From Bog-756 sp963777665 (GTDB lineage Bacteria; Actinomycetota; Acidimicrobiia; Acidimicrobiales; RAAP-2), in assembly GCA_963777665.1 (NCBI GenBank), contig CAVZRJ010000001.1, forward strand, positions 620,001-684,000: a stretch of DNA of 64,000 nucleotides. Reading direction: 5' to 3'. Both the position numbers and the translations under genes were made by a program. Under the pieces are notes generated by a model. The model ran no database searches. It saw nothing but the letters and a program-made list of their open reading frames with translations, and was not told the DNA's origin. Shown piece by piece: positions 44,664 through 55,142 of this stretch (the first letter of the stretch is position 1; each line of letters starts with the position of its first letter).

Positions 44664-45436
44664 CCGGCAGCGACAACGGACCGCAAGAGGCCCGGTGCTC
44701 GACGACGGACACCATCGCGCTCGAGACCGCAGCCCGTGCGCGGGATGCGGGCCTCCCCACAGGCGACGAGAAGACCGCATCGGTCCGTTCGATGTTCGAC
44801 GCGATCGCCCCGCGCTACGACCTGGTCAACCGCACGATGACCGGCGGCCTCGACCAACGGTGGCGCAGGCAGTCGCTGCGGGCGCTCGGGCTGCCGGCCG
44901 GCTCGATCGTCCTCGACCTGGCAAGCGGAACCGGCGACTTCCTGCGGATGCTGGCCGAGACCGGCCATCGGTCCTTCGGCATCGACCTCTCCTGGGGGAT
45001 GCTCACCGCCAACCGCGCCGGATGCCCGCTGGCCGAGGCCGATGCCGCCTCCCTGCCGGTGGCCGGCGGCGCGGTGGACGGAGTCACCTGCGGCTACGCC
45101 CTCCGCAACTTCACCGAGCTCGCGGCGGTCTTCGGCGAGCTCGGGCGTATCGTCCGCCCGGGTGGACGGATCAGCCTGCTCGAGGTGGCCGAGCCCGCAC
45201 GGGGCCCGCTCCGGTCCGGCCACCGCCTCTGGTTCCGTCGGGTGGTGCCGCTCATCGGGGGGCTCCTCTCCGACCGCTCCGCCTACCGGTACCTCCCGAA
45301 GTCGACCGCGTACCTGCCGACCACGGACGAGCTCCGCGCCATGCTCAACAGAGCCGGGTTCTCGACGGTCAACCGGCGACCGCTCACCGGGGGGCTCTGC
45401 CAACTCATCACGGCCACGAGGAGCGGACGACCGTGA
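44660..45436 (+). CDS. menG: demethylmenaquinone methyltransferase
   Basis: 258 residues from a TTG at 44660 that overlaps the previous stop. UbiE/MenG features: VRSMFDAIAPRYDLVNRTMT, SAM motif IVLDLASGTGDFLRML, FGIDLSWGML, VTCGYALRNF and LEVAEP. Final methylation of menaquinone. Its stop overlaps the menF GTG. Confidence 0.92.
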   Translation: MTGSDNGPQEARCSTTDTIALETAARARDAGLPTGDEKTASVRSMFDAIAPRYDLVNRTMTGGLDQRWRRQSLRALGLPAGSIVLDLASGTGDFLRMLAETGHRSFGIDLSWGMLTANRAGCPLAEADAASLPVAGGAVDGVTCGYALRNFTELAAVFGELGRIVRPGGRISLLEVAEPARGPLRSGHRLWFRRVVPLIGGLLSDRSAYRYLPKSTAYLPTTDELRAMLNRAGFSTVNRRPLTGGLCQLITATRSGRP

Positions 45437-46827
45437 CCGCCGTGGCCCTGCGACTGCCCCTCCCCCCCGGGCCGCCGCTCGACCCCTACGCCCTGGCCGG
45501 TCGGACGGGCGTGTTCCTCGCCGCCGAGGGTCGGCTCCAGGTCGGGCTCGGGGTCGCCGCCACGCTCCGGCTCCCCTGCGGGCTGACCGCACCCGCCGAC
45601 CTCGACCGGGCCCTCGACGAGCTGGCGTCGATCCGGTGCGACGACCGTCTCGCGGGCACGACCCGTGCCTCCGCCGGCCACCCGGTCCGCGCCTTCGGGG
45701 CGCTCCCCTTCGACCGTGCTGCGGCGGCCGAGCTCACCGTCCCGGCCCTGCTGTACGGCCGCGAACCGGACGGCTCGGAATGGGTGACCCTCGTCGCCGA
45801 CGACCCGAGCAGCCTGCCCGACCCGGACCGCGATCCCCGAGCCGGCAGCGGGCTGCGCGCCCGGCTTCTTGCCGTCGCCGACCGGAACCGGCCGGATCCG
45901 GAGGAGTCGGGCCCGGCCGGAGTCGAACTGCGCTCCTCGGACGACGCCTTCCGGTCCGCCGTCGCTGATGCCGTCACCGCCATCGACCGCGGGGAGCTGG
46001 CCAAGGTCGTCCTCGCCCGCCAGGCAGACGTGACCCTGTCCCGAGCGGTCGACGTCGTCGGCCTTCTGCACAGGTGGGACGCGCTGGAGCCGACCTGCAC
46101 GCTCTTTTCGCTGCCGACGCTCGGCGGCCAGTTCGTCGGGGCGAGCCCGGAGCTCCTGGTCGAGCGCATCGGTGACCGCTTCCGGTGCCTCCCGCTCGCG
46201 GGGACCACCGGGAGTCCCGGCCGGGATGACGGACGCCCGGCCGAGCTCCTCGAGTCGGCGAAGGACGGTGAGGAGCACCGGTTGGTGGTCGAGGGCGTGC
46301 GCGACGCCCTCGCACCGCTGAGCGTGGGGATCGAGGTCCCCGACCGACCCGGTCTGGTCCACCTCCACAACATGACCCACCTCGGCACACCGGTCACCGG
46401 GGTCCTCGCCACGCGCGACCGCCCCTCGCCGGGGGAGGACGCCCGGACGCCGAGCGCCCTCCATCTGGTGGCCGCGCTCCACCCGACCCCTGCGGTCGGA
46501 GGTGTGCCCAGGGACGCCGCCCTCGCCACGATCGCCCGCCTCGAACCCGACGGCCGGGGAACCTACGCGGGTCCGGTCGGCTTCGTCGACGCGGCCGGGG
46601 ACGGCCGCTGGGTCATCGGGATCCGAGCGGTCACCGTGGCCGGGTCCACTGCGCGGATGGTCGCCGGCTTCGGTGTCGTCCGGGGGTCACACCCCGAGGA
46701 CGAGCTGGTCGAGGCGACGCTCAAGTTCACCTCTGTGTTCGACGCACTGGCTCCCGGCCAGACGTTCCCGACATCCACAGCTGCACAGCGGGTCGGCGAA
46801 CGGACGCCCAGGGCCGTCGTGGGCTGA
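45433..46827 (+). CDS. menF: isochorismate synthase
   Basis: 464 residues from a GTG in the menG stop. Chorismate-binding C-terminal domain: VADAVTAIDRGELAKVVLARQ, FVGASPELLVER, LAGTTGSPGRD, KDGEEHRLVVEGVRDAL, LHNMTHLGTPVTG, LHPTPAVGGVPRDAAL, GTYAGPVGFVDA, VAGFGVVRGSHPEDE. A lysine in the KVVLAR segment indicates water-activating isochorismate synthase rather than TrpE. First step of menaquinone synthesis; with menC and menG in the window. Confidence 0.92.
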   Translation: MTAVALRLPLPPGPPLDPYALAGRTGVFLAAEGRLQVGLGVAATLRLPCGLTAPADLDRALDELASIRCDDRLAGTTRASAGHPVRAFGALPFDRAAAAELTVPALLYGREPDGSEWVTLVADDPSSLPDPDRDPRAGSGLRARLLAVADRNRPDPEESGPAGVELRSSDDAFRSAVADAVTAIDRGELAKVVLARQADVTLSRAVDVVGLLHRWDALEPTCTLFSLPTLGGQFVGASPELLVERIGDRFRCLPLAGTTGSPGRDDGRPAELLESAKDGEEHRLVVEGVRDALAPLSVGIEVPDRPGLVHLHNMTHLGTPVTGVLATRDRPSPGEDARTPSALHLVAALHPTPAVGGVPRDAALATIARLEPDGRGTYAGPVGFVDAAGDGRWVIGIRAVTVAGSTARMVAGFGVVRGSHPEDELVEATLKFTSVFDALAPGQTFPTSTAAQRVGERTPRAVVG

Positions 46828-46837
46828 GCCGGGCGGG

Positions 46838-47659
46838 TCACCCCACCGCATCGCCTCGGACCGGGCGGCTCCCGTACCGGATGACGACCTCGGCAAGGAG
46901 CTCGGGGGCGTCACGGGCGACGAAGTGCCCGGCCCGGGGCACCGTGATCAGTTCGGCGCCGGGCACCGACCGGGCGAGGGTGCGAGCGGACTCCGGCCGC
47001 ACGACCAGATCCCACTCCCCGACCACGACCGCGGTCGGCACCCGGATGCGCGGGAGCGCCGCGGTGACCGCCGGGAGCTCCGCGATCAGGGCCCGCTGCT
47101 CGATGAGGAAGGTCCGACGGTGGCGGCCGAGGGTCCCGCGCTCGCCGCCCAGGAGACTGCGGTCCGGGAAGGCGGTCGAGAGCTGGTCGCGGTAGCGCGC
47201 CGGTGCGTACCGGATCAGGCGGTGCAGCCGCGGCAGGACCTCCCCGAACGAGACCAGCCCGGCCACGGTGAGCACGTCCCCGACCACGGCCACGTTGAGC
47301 GCGCGGTCGACGACGTCCAGGCTGTCCGGGGTGCAGGCGGCAGCGACCAGGACGAGTGCGGAGACCAGCCCGGGGTGGGCGTCGGCCAGCAGGACGGCGA
47401 CCGCGCCGGACCAGCTGTGGGCCACGACGGTCGCCGGTCCCGCATCGCGCGCGTCGATGAGGCGGGCGACCAGCTCCGCGTTTGCAGCCACCCCGCGCGC
47501 CTCGCCGGCGGTCGCCCCGTACCCGACGCGGTCGGGAACCAGCAACCGCAGCGAGGGCTCGAGCAGGCCGACCACCGGGTCCCAGGAGGCATGGGTGCCC
47601 GGTTGGCCGTGGAGCAGGATCACCGGCGGGCCTGACCCGCGGTCGACCGTGGCGAGCAC
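46838..47659 (-). CDS. alpha/beta hydrolase
   Basis: 273 residues. Oxyanion region VILLHGQPGTHASWDP, nucleophile Ser in VVAHSWSGAVAVLL, acid in VVVGEWDLVVRPESA and His in PRAGHFVARDAPELL. Substrate unknown. Given its place downstream of menF (convergent) a MenH-like role is possible but not supported by specific motifs. Confidence 0.82.
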   Translation of the reverse strand: MLATVDRGSGPPVILLHGQPGTHASWDPVVGLLEPSLRLLVPDRVGYGATAGEARGVAANAELVARLIDARDAGPATVVAHSWSGAVAVLLADAHPGLVSALVLVAAACTPDSLDVVDRALNVAVVGDVLTVAGLVSFGEVLPRLHRLIRYAPARYRDQLSTAFPDRSLLGGERGTLGRHRRTFLIEQRALIAELPAVTAALPRIRVPTAVVVGEWDLVVRPESARTLARSVPGAELITVPRAGHFVARDAPELLAEVVIRYGSRPVRGDAVG

Positions 47660-47769
47660 CGCGAGCCGCCTACCGACGCGCCGGGACGGGCCACGGCACG
47701 CGAGGGGCGGGGTGGACTGGGGGGCGGGCGGCGGGCGAGACCTGTCCGGTGCCGGTCACGGCACGGGCA

Positions 47770-48514
47770 TCAGGTGCGCACGGCCTGCGGACGGCGTCGG
47801 TCGGCACCGACGAGCCGCCGCACTCCCCACCACGTCACCAGCGCCAGGGCCTCGACCACGATGAACGTGGACATCTTGGATTCGCCTTCGACCCGGTCCA
47901 CGAAGCGGATCGGGACCTCGAGGACCCGTGCGCCCTGCCGCTTGGCCTCGTAGGTCATCTCGATCTGGAACCCGTACCCCTCGGCCTTGATCCGGTCGAG
48001 ATCGATGCGTTCGAGGATCGAGACGGCGTATGCCCGGAATCCTGCGGTGGCGTCGGCGACACCGAGGCCGAGCAGCGCCGAGGCATAGAGGTTGCCGCCC
48101 CGCGAGAGCAGCCGTCGGTGCCAGGCCCAGTTGGGGATCGAGCCGCCGGGGATGTACCGGGAGCCGATGACGAGCTCGTTCCCCTCCGCCAACGGCGCGA
48201 CCAGCCCGGGTAGCGCCTCGGGCTCGTGGGAGAGATCTGCGTCCATCTCGACGCAGGCGTCGAACCCGCGCTCGAGCCCCCAGCGGAACCCGGCGCGGTA
48301 GGCGCTGCCCAGACCCGACTTGTCGTGGCGACGGAGGACATCGATGTTGCCGAGCTCCTTGCCGATCCGTCTCGGCCATGTCGGCCGTCCCGTCCGGGCT
48401 CCCGTCGTCGACGACCAGGATGCTCGCGGCAGGGACCGCCGCGCGGATCCTGCGCAGCACGTGATCGATGTTCTGCGACTCGTTGTACGTGGGGAGCACC
48501 ACCAGGACATCCAT
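47770..48514 (-). CDS. polyprenol-phosphate mannosyltransferase-like GT2 (one frameshift)
   Basis: About 248 residues. DVLVVLPTYNESQNIDHVLRR, ILVVDDGSPDGTADMAE, shift near 48370, GLGSAYRAGFRWGLERGFDACVEMDADLSH core (DAD metal motif), LVIGSRYIPGGSIPNW, DATAGFRAY, YGFQIEMTYEAKRQG. Matches Ppm1/DPM1-type polyprenol monophosphomannose synthases, which feed mannan and glycolipid synthesis. No apolipoprotein N-acyltransferase fusion is seen. Confidence 0.88.
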
Positions 48515-48523
48515 CACCGCAGC

Positions 48524-49906
48524 CTACGGGACCGTCCGGACCCCAGCCGTGACAGGGCGCCCGGACCGGCCCGGTCCCGGGACGAGGTCCGGCTCATCGC
48601 TCGCCGGGGACAGAGGGGGTCGGGGAGGCCCCGGCCCGTCCGGGTCGTCCGGGGACCGGGTGCGCTCCCAGACCTCGCGGGAGACGACCTGGATCGCGCT
48701 GCCGATCGGGATGGCCACCAGGGCCCCGGTCAACGCGCCGAGCGAGGAGCCGAAGACCCCGCCGAGATTGGCCCCGACCAGCACGGCCAACAGCACCCAG
48801 AGCGGGTTCATCCGCACGGTCCGGCTCATCACCACCGGGTAGAGGAAGTGGTTCTCGACGAGCTGGAACCCGATGAAGACAGCGAGCGGCGATCACGCCG
48901 GCGGTCGGTGAGTGGAGCGCGGCCAGCAGCACGCTGGGCACACCGGCGATCAGGCCTCCGACCAGCGGGATCATGGCCACCAGCGCCACCCAGAGGCCGA
49001 TCAGGAGGGCAAAGGGCACCCCGAGGACGAGCATGGTGACGAAGATGACGAGACCGAACAGGGCCGAGAGGGCGACGGTCCCGAGCACGTAGGAGGTCAC
49101 CGAACGGGACACCGTGTGGCGAGACCTCCTCGACGGTCCGGCGCAGACCGGGGTTGATGCGTCCCGAGGAACCCGCGGCGGAGCTGGGGGGCCTCGAGCA
49201 GCATGAAGAGGGAGAGGAAGGCGATCGTGCTGAGGGCCAGGATGGTCGAGAAGACGGCCGAGGCCAGGTTGGTCCCGACCGACAGCGCCGGCTTGCCGAG
49301 GCTCTGGGCGGCGGCCTTGAGACGGGGTGCGTTCTTCTGCACCCAGGTCAGGAGGTGCAGGCGCTGGAGGGTGTGGGCCAGCCAGCCGTGCCCCTTCTGG
49401 ACCTGGTCGACCATGGCCGGCAGGCGCTCGGCCACGTGGGTGAGCGTGTTCACGAGGGGGTAGCCGAACAGCGCGAGCAGGCCGGCGAAGGCGAGTGCGG
49501 CCGCGGCGAAGACCGTGGCCACCGCGCTGCCGCGCCGGAAACGGTGGCGCTGGAGGAAGACCACCGACGGGTTGAGCACGAGCGCGATGAACGCCGAGAT
49601 GAGGATCCAGAGGATGACCTCGCGGAGTCGACCGATGAGCCGGTAGAGGACCCAGGTGGCGATGACCACCGCGTCGACGGTCAGGATCGTGCGCAGCGGG
49701 ATGCCCTTGGCCGACGCCGCCGCGAAGAGCCGCTCCCGGCGTGGGGCGTCGGGACCGATGGCCCGGTCGCGCAGCTCGGAGGGCGTCTCGCTGATGACCG
49801 TGGTCGCGCCCGGGACGGTCACCGGAGGGCCCTCGGGGTCCGACGCCGGAGGGCCGGTTCCGGGCGTCCACCCACCCGGTGGGAGCTCCTCGCGCGACTC
49901 GGCCAC
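48524..49906 (-). CDS. AI-2E-family transporter (two frameshifts)
   Basis: About 460 residues. GTG at 49906 chosen because the N-terminus before it is divergent promoter DNA. Membrane helices include VIATWVLYRLIG, VILWILISAFIALVLNP, ATVFAAAALAFAGLLALFGY; coiled part ERLPAMVDQVQKG; shifts near 49130 and 48895; then SYVLGTVALSALFGLVIFV, LIGLWVALVAMIPLVGG and MNPLWVLLAVLVGANLGG. Permease of the PerM/AI-2E group; exports unknown solutes. Confidence 0.88.
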
Positions 49907-49956
49907 ACTGCCAGCATGGCAGGTCCGGGGGGTCGCGCCGTGCCAACATAGCGGTG

Positions 49957-51390
49957 ATGGAGCCCGACCCCACGGCGGAGTCCGACCCAGCAACGGAGCA
50001 GCCGCACCGCCGCTGGTGGCACCGTGGCCCCTTCGTGCGCCGGGAGGTCCGGCTCAGCGTGGGGACCGTCGTGGTCTTCCTCTTCTTCTTCTACGTCGCG
50101 CTCCCCCTCGTCGCGAGCCACCGGCGCCAGGTCGGCGAGCTGGCCCACGTCAACGTCACGGCACTGGTGGTCGGGGTGCTCCTCGAGATCGCCGCTCTTG
50201 CCGCCTACTCCCAGCTCACCTACTCGGTCCTCCCTCCTGGGGGGCCCGGGCGGGTGCGCATCTTTCGCATCAACATGTCGACCTTGGCCCTGAGCCACGT
50301 CTCACCGGGCGGCACCGCTCCGGGTGCCGCCCTCGGCTACCGCCTCCTGACCCAGTCGGGGGTCTCGGGGGCCGACACCGGCTTCGCCCTCGGGACCCAG
50401 GGGATCGGCTCGGCGGTGGTCCTCAACGTGATGTTCTGGTGTGCACTCGTCGGGTTCCTGGTCGCCCACGGATTCCACGCCCCGTCCGGCCTCGGGGGGC
50501 ACGCGTCCGAGTCGGCCTCGATCCTGGTCGTGGTGGCCGCCGCGGCCGGGGTCGTCCTCCTCGGGGCCTTCGGCGGGCTCTTCCTGCTGCTCACGCGCGG
50601 TCAGGCGCGGGCGAGCAGGATCATCCGGCGCGAAACGGGCCGGCTCCGCTTCCTCGACCCCGATCGGATCACCAGCTTGGTCGAGCGCCTCGCCCGGCGG
50701 TTCGCCGTCCTCATGGACGATCGCACCCTGCTCCGACGGGCGGTGGCCTGGGCGGCGGCCAACTGGCTGCTCGACGCCGCCTCGCTCTGGGTGTTCGTGG
50801 CCGCGTTCGGCCACGTCATCTCGCCGATCGACCTGCTTACCGCCTACGGCCTGGCGAACATCCTGGCAGCGATCCCGATCACGCCGGGGGGCCTCGGCGT
50901 GGTCGAGTTCGTCCTGGTCTCGATGCTCGCCGGCTTCGGCCTCACCGACGGGCAGGCCCTCTCGGCGGTCCTCGCCTACCGGGCGGTGAACTTCTGGCTG
51001 CCCATCCCCTTCGGTGGGTTGGCCTACGCGACCCTCGAGCTCGAGCGCAAGGCAACCCTGCAGCGCCTCCGCAGCTACGCGTCCCGGACCCGGGCCTCTG
51101 CCCGGCGGGTGCGGGACGACGCCGAAGAGCGGACCCTGGGCTGGGTCACCCGTTCCGACGGATCCGCCGCCACCACGGCGCCTGGCCCAGGCGCACCGAT
51201 GGCCGCTGCCCGGCATCCGGTCCCGACGCCGGGGGCTGACCGATCACCGGTGTCCCGCCTCCCGTCGGTCGCCGCTCCTCCGAACGCGTCGGCTGGGCCG
51301 GGGCTCGAGGCGAGGACGCGGCCTGCACTGCGTCTCGATGACGGAGCAGCGCTGCGAGCGCCAGCGTTCGGCACTGATCCTGCAGGTTGA
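49957..51390 (+). CDS. YbhN/UPF0104-like membrane protein (flippase-like)
   Basis: 477 residues from the ATG at 49957. About eight membrane helices (VVVFLFFFYVALPLVAS, ALVVGVLLEIAALAAYS, SILVVVAAAAGVVLLGAF and others), with NMSTLALSHVSPGGTAPGAALGYRLL and AIPITPGGLGVVEFVLVSMLAGFG, the conserved blocks of lysyl-phosphatidylglycerol synthase membrane domains. Without the catalytic domain it may move lipids. A long hydrophilic tail (after about residue 390) overlaps ppk on the other strand by 245 bp. Confidence 0.85.
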   Translation: MEPDPTAESDPATEQPHRRWWHRGPFVRREVRLSVGTVVVFLFFFYVALPLVASHRRQVGELAHVNVTALVVGVLLEIAALAAYSQLTYSVLPPGGPGRVRIFRINMSTLALSHVSPGGTAPGAALGYRLLTQSGVSGADTGFALGTQGIGSAVVLNVMFWCALVGFLVAHGFHAPSGLGGHASESASILVVVAAAAGVVLLGAFGGLFLLLTRGQARASRIIRRETGRLRFLDPDRITSLVERLARRFAVLMDDRTLLRRAVAWAAANWLLDAASLWVFVAAFGHVISPIDLLTAYGLANILAAIPITPGGLGVVEFVLVSMLAGFGLTDGQALSAVLAYRAVNFWLPIPFGGLAYATLELERKATLQRLRSYASRTRASARRVRDDAEERTLGWVTRSDGSAATTAPGPGAPMAAARHPVPTPGADRSPVSRLPSVAAPPNASAGPGLEARTRPALRLDDGAALRAPAFGTDPAG

Positions 51391-53430
51391 ACCCCAGGCT
51401 GCCGGGCCCGAGGTCAGGGGCGACCCGCAGCCAGGTCCCCTCGGCTCCGAGCTCCCAGGAGTTGGCCTCGTCACGGAGGGCGTCGTCGAGGATCTCGACC
51501 AGCCTGCGCTGGCTCTCCGGGTCCTCGATGGGCACCACCGCCTCGACCCGGCGATCCAGGTTGCGCTCCATGAGGTCGGGTGAGCCGAACGAGACCCGGA
51601 GCGGTCGTCCGTGCTCGCCGCCGAACCGGAAGACACGCGAGTGTTCGAGGAACCGGCCGACGATCGAGCGCACCCGGATGTTCTCCGAGAGGCCCGGGAC
51701 CTGCGGGCGCAGGCAGCAGAGGCCGCGGACCACCAGGTCGATCGGGACTCCTGCGGCCGAGGCCCGGTAGAGGGCGTCGATGACGTCCGGATCGGTCAGC
51801 CCGTTGGTCTTGAGCACGATACGGCCGAGACCGCCGGCGGCCGCCTCGGCCTCGATGGCGCGCACGATCTCGGTGCGGGTCGAGGTGGGCGAGACCACCA
51901 GGCGCCGGAATCCGGCCTGGACCCCCGAGCCGGTCAGCAGGTTGAACAGCTCGCCCACGTCGGCGCCCACGTCGGCGTCGGCGGTCAGGAGCCCCACGTC
52001 CTCGTACGTGCGGGCGGTGAGCGAGTTGTAATTGCCGCTCCCCACGTGGCAGTAGCGCCGCATCTGATCGCCTTCGCGCCGCACGACGAGAGAGGTCTTC
52101 GAGTGGGTCTTGAGGCGGACCAGGCCGTAGGTGACCTGCACGCCGGCCTCCTCGAGGGCTCGGGCCCAGGCGATGTTGGCCTGCTCGTCGAACCGGGCCT
52201 GGAGCTCGACCACCGCGGTCACCTGCTTGCCGCCCTGGCTCGCCCGGATCAGGGAGGCCACGATCGGGCTGTCGTCGCCGGTCCGGTAGAGGGTCTGCTT
52301 GATGGCCACCACGTCGGGGTCCTCCGCCGCCCGGGCCACGAAGGCCTCGACCGACGAGGCGAACGACTCATAGGGGTGGTGCACCAGCACGTCTCCCTCG
52401 GCGAGCACGGCGAAGACATCGGCCCCACCGCCCAACCGGGGAGGGGTGAGCGGGGTCCAGGGCTCGGGCGCGAGGTCGGGCCGTTCGAGCCGGGTCAGCT
52501 CGCGTAGCCCTCCGAGATCTACGGGTACGTCGAAGAGGTAGACGCTCTCCTCCGGCACGCCGACCTCGGTGATCAACATCTCGAGCAGCTCGGTCGAGAT
52601 GCCGGCCGAGACCTCGAGGCGGACCGCCTGGCCGAAGCGCCGGCGGTGGAGCTCGAGCTCGACGGCGGCCGGAAGGTCCTGCACGTCGTCCTCGTCGACG
52701 GAGAGATCCGCGTTCCGGGTGACCCGGAAGACGTGGTGTTCGGCAACGGCCATGGCCGGGAAGAGGCTTCCGAGGTGGGCGGCGATGACCTGTTCGACCG
52801 GCACCAGGCGGGTCCCGTCGGGGAGGGCGACCAACCGGGGCAGCAGGGGGGCACCTTGACCCGGGCGATCCTCTGGTTGCCGGTCGCAGGGTCGACCACC
52901 CGCACGACCAGGTTGAGGCAGAGGTCGGAGATGTACGGGAACGGGTGGCCCTGGTCGACGGCGAGCGGGGTCAGGATCGGCAGGATCTGCCTGTCGAAGA
53001 CCTCGAGCAGATCGCGCCGGTCCTCCTGGTCCAGGGTGTGCCAGTCCGAGACCACCACGCCGGCGCCGGTCAGGGCCGGGGTCAGGTCCTCGGCGTAGAT
53101 CCGGCTCTGGCGCTCGACCAGAGAGGTCACCCGGCCGGTGATCGCCGCCAGCTGCTCGGCCGGGCTCAGCCCGTCGGGCGAACGGGTCCGCAGGCCTGCG
53201 GCGACCTGGTCCTCGAGACCGGCCACCCGGACCTGGAAGAACTCGTCGAGGCCCTCGGTGAAGATGGCCAGGAACTTGACCCGCTCGAGAAGGGGGAGGC
53301 GCCCGTCCGCAGCGAGATCGAGCAGACGGGCAGCGAAGTCCAGCCAGGACAGCTCGCGGTTGATGAACCGCGGGTCGGAAGGGACCCCTGCCGGGTTGGC
53401 ATCAGGCGGCGGACCGGTCACCCCCGGCAC
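51146..53430 (-). CDS. ppk1: polyphosphate kinase 1 (one frameshift)
   Basis: About 762 residues. FINRELSWLDFAARLLDLA, FLAIFTEGLDEFFQVRVAG, a shift in a C-run near 52850, VFAVLAEGDVLVHHPYESF, AIKQTLYRTGDDSPIV, TAVVELQARFDE, phospho-His in LKTHSKTSLVVRREG, RYCHVGSGNYNS, FRFGGEHGRPLRVSFGSPDLMERNLDRRVE core pieces. GTG start at 53430. Polymerises phosphate from ATP. The last 70 residues are a Pro/Arg-rich tail beyond the usual end and overlap the convergent gene. Confidence 0.93.
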
Positions 53431-53720
53431 CCGTGCGGGATACCGCAGCTGTCCGGCACCGCGGCCGCCCGGTGCAGCCGTCGCGACCCCTGCCGCGGCT
53501 GCGCCTGTCGGTCCGCTCGTCGTCGTCCCAGGGGACGGGCCTGGCTCGCTCGCCGGCCGCGACGACCGGATCCGTCATGGCCGCGCCCCCTGCCGCCGGT
53601 CGAGTCGGTCGCGCCAGGGATCCATCGCCGGCTCATCGTATCCCGCGTGGTTCCCATCGGCCCCGGCCCGTCCCGGGCGGCTCCCTCTCCGGCGGACCGG
53701 GCACCGGTAGGCTCGCCGCG

Positions 53721-55127
53721 GTGCCGTCGCTGACCCTGCGCTCTCACTCCCGACGGACGCGGCGCGGGGTCAAGGCCCGCCGGCGCACCGAGCTGGGCCT
53801 CCTCGTGGGCGCCGGGGTCATCGTGATCGCCGCGTACAGCCTGATGATCCTCGGCAACACCTCGAAGGTCCCCTCCGACGTGATCCCCCTCCTGTTGGCA
53901 ATTCTCGCCCTCGGAGGGGTGGCCCACGTCGCCAACCGCATCTTCGTCCCCGACGCCATCGCGGTGGTCCTCCCCATCGCCTTCCTGCTCAACGGGCTCG
54001 GGTACGTGATGATCCTCCGGATCGACCTGGCGACCAACAGGAGCTTCGCGCCGCTCCAGGCGGCCTGGACCGCTGCCGGGGTGGCCGCCTACGTGCTCAC
54101 CCTGTTCGTGATCCGCCGCAGCCGGGACCTCGACCGCTACCGCTACCTGCTCCTCGGTTTCGGCGTGGCGCTCCTGCTCCTCCCGCTCATCCCCCATCTC
54201 GGCGCCAACATCAACGGAGCCCGGCTCTGGATCCAGCTCGGCAGCTTCACCTTCCAACCGGTCGAGCTGGCAAAGATCGTGCTCTGCATCTTCTTCGCCT
54301 CGTACTTCGCCGAGAAGCGCGAGCTGCTGACCATCCCGACCGCGCGCCTCGGCAACCGCCTGGTCCTCGACCCCCGCCCGATGGTCCCGATCCTCCTGGC
54401 CTGGGGGTTCGCCATCGGGGTGATGAGCCTCGAGCACGACATCGGCTTTTCGGCGCTGCTGTTCACCCTGTTCATCGGGATGCTCTGGCTGACCACCGGG
54501 CGGACCGGTTACCTGGTCCTCGGCTTGGTGCTGTTCGGCATCGGCGCCTACGTGGCGGGCCGGTACTTCTCCCAGACCCACGTCCGGGTCGAGATCTGGC
54601 TCGACCCGTGGAAGGTCATCCCGCCGCTCGATCCCGGTGGCCAGCTCCGCGAGGCGTGGTACGCGATGGGGTCGGGGGGCATCGGGGGCTCGGGCCTCGG
54701 GCTCGGCTTCGGCGCCTACAGCATCCCCAACGTCCGCACCGACTTCATCTTCGCCGCCATCGGCGAGGAGATGGGGCTGCTCGGCTCGACCATGGTGGTC
54801 GTCGCATTCCTGCTGCTGGTCGGCGCCGGCCTTCGGGTCGCCCAGGCGGCCCGCTCCGAGTTCGCCAAGCTGACCGCGGCGGGGCTCACCATCATCATCG
54901 GCTTCCAGGCCTTCTTCATCATCGGGGGCGTCGTCCGCCTCCTCCCCCTCACCGGGATCACCCTCCCCTTCGTCTCCTACGGGGGCTCCGCGCTCATCGC
55001 CAACTGGGTGCTCATCGCCTTGCTCATGCGCATCTCCGACGAGGGCACCGCTGCTGCCGACGCGGCCGAGCAGTCCGCCTACGAAGAGGAACAGGAGCGG
55101 CGGCACCGGCTGCTCACCGGTCGGTAA
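53721..55127 (+). CDS. SEDS-family cell-wall polymerase, long actinobacterial form
   Basis: 468 residues, GTG start. A basic leader (RRTRRGVKARRRTE), then about twelve membrane helices. The N-terminal extra helices with LLNGLGYVMILRIDLA match the long RodA/FtsW form of actinobacteria. SEDS core: FQPVELAKIVLCIFFA, LEHDIGFSALLFTLFIGM, WYAMGSGGIGGSGLGLG, TDFIFAAIGEEMGLLG, LPFVSYGGSALIANW. Peptidoglycan glycosyltransferase. Whether RodA or FtsW cannot be settled from sequence alone. Confidence 0.88.
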   Translation: MPSLTLRSHSRRTRRGVKARRRTELGLLVGAGVIVIAAYSLMILGNTSKVPSDVIPLLLAILALGGVAHVANRIFVPDAIAVVLPIAFLLNGLGYVMILRIDLATNRSFAPLQAAWTAAGVAAYVLTLFVIRRSRDLDRYRYLLLGFGVALLLLPLIPHLGANINGARLWIQLGSFTFQPVELAKIVLCIFFASYFAEKRELLTIPTARLGNRLVLDPRPMVPILLAWGFAIGVMSLEHDIGFSALLFTLFIGMLWLTTGRTGYLVLGLVLFGIGAYVAGRYFSQTHVRVEIWLDPWKVIPPLDPGGQLREAWYAMGSGGIGGSGLGLGFGAYSIPNVRTDFIFAAIGEEMGLLGSTMVVVAFLLLVGAGLRVAQAARSEFAKLTAAGLTIIIGFQAFFIIGGVVRLLPLTGITLPFVSYGGSALIANWVLIALLMRISDEGTAAADAAEQSAYEEEQERRHRLLTGR

Positions 55128-55142
55128 CGGCCGCGTAGCGGG

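Noticed and set aside
53418..55106. 562-codon minus frame, Glu/Asp/Gly-rich, opposite the SEDS gene
   Set aside because: Antisense shadow of a membrane protein gene, which typically gives acidic, hydrophilic nonsense.
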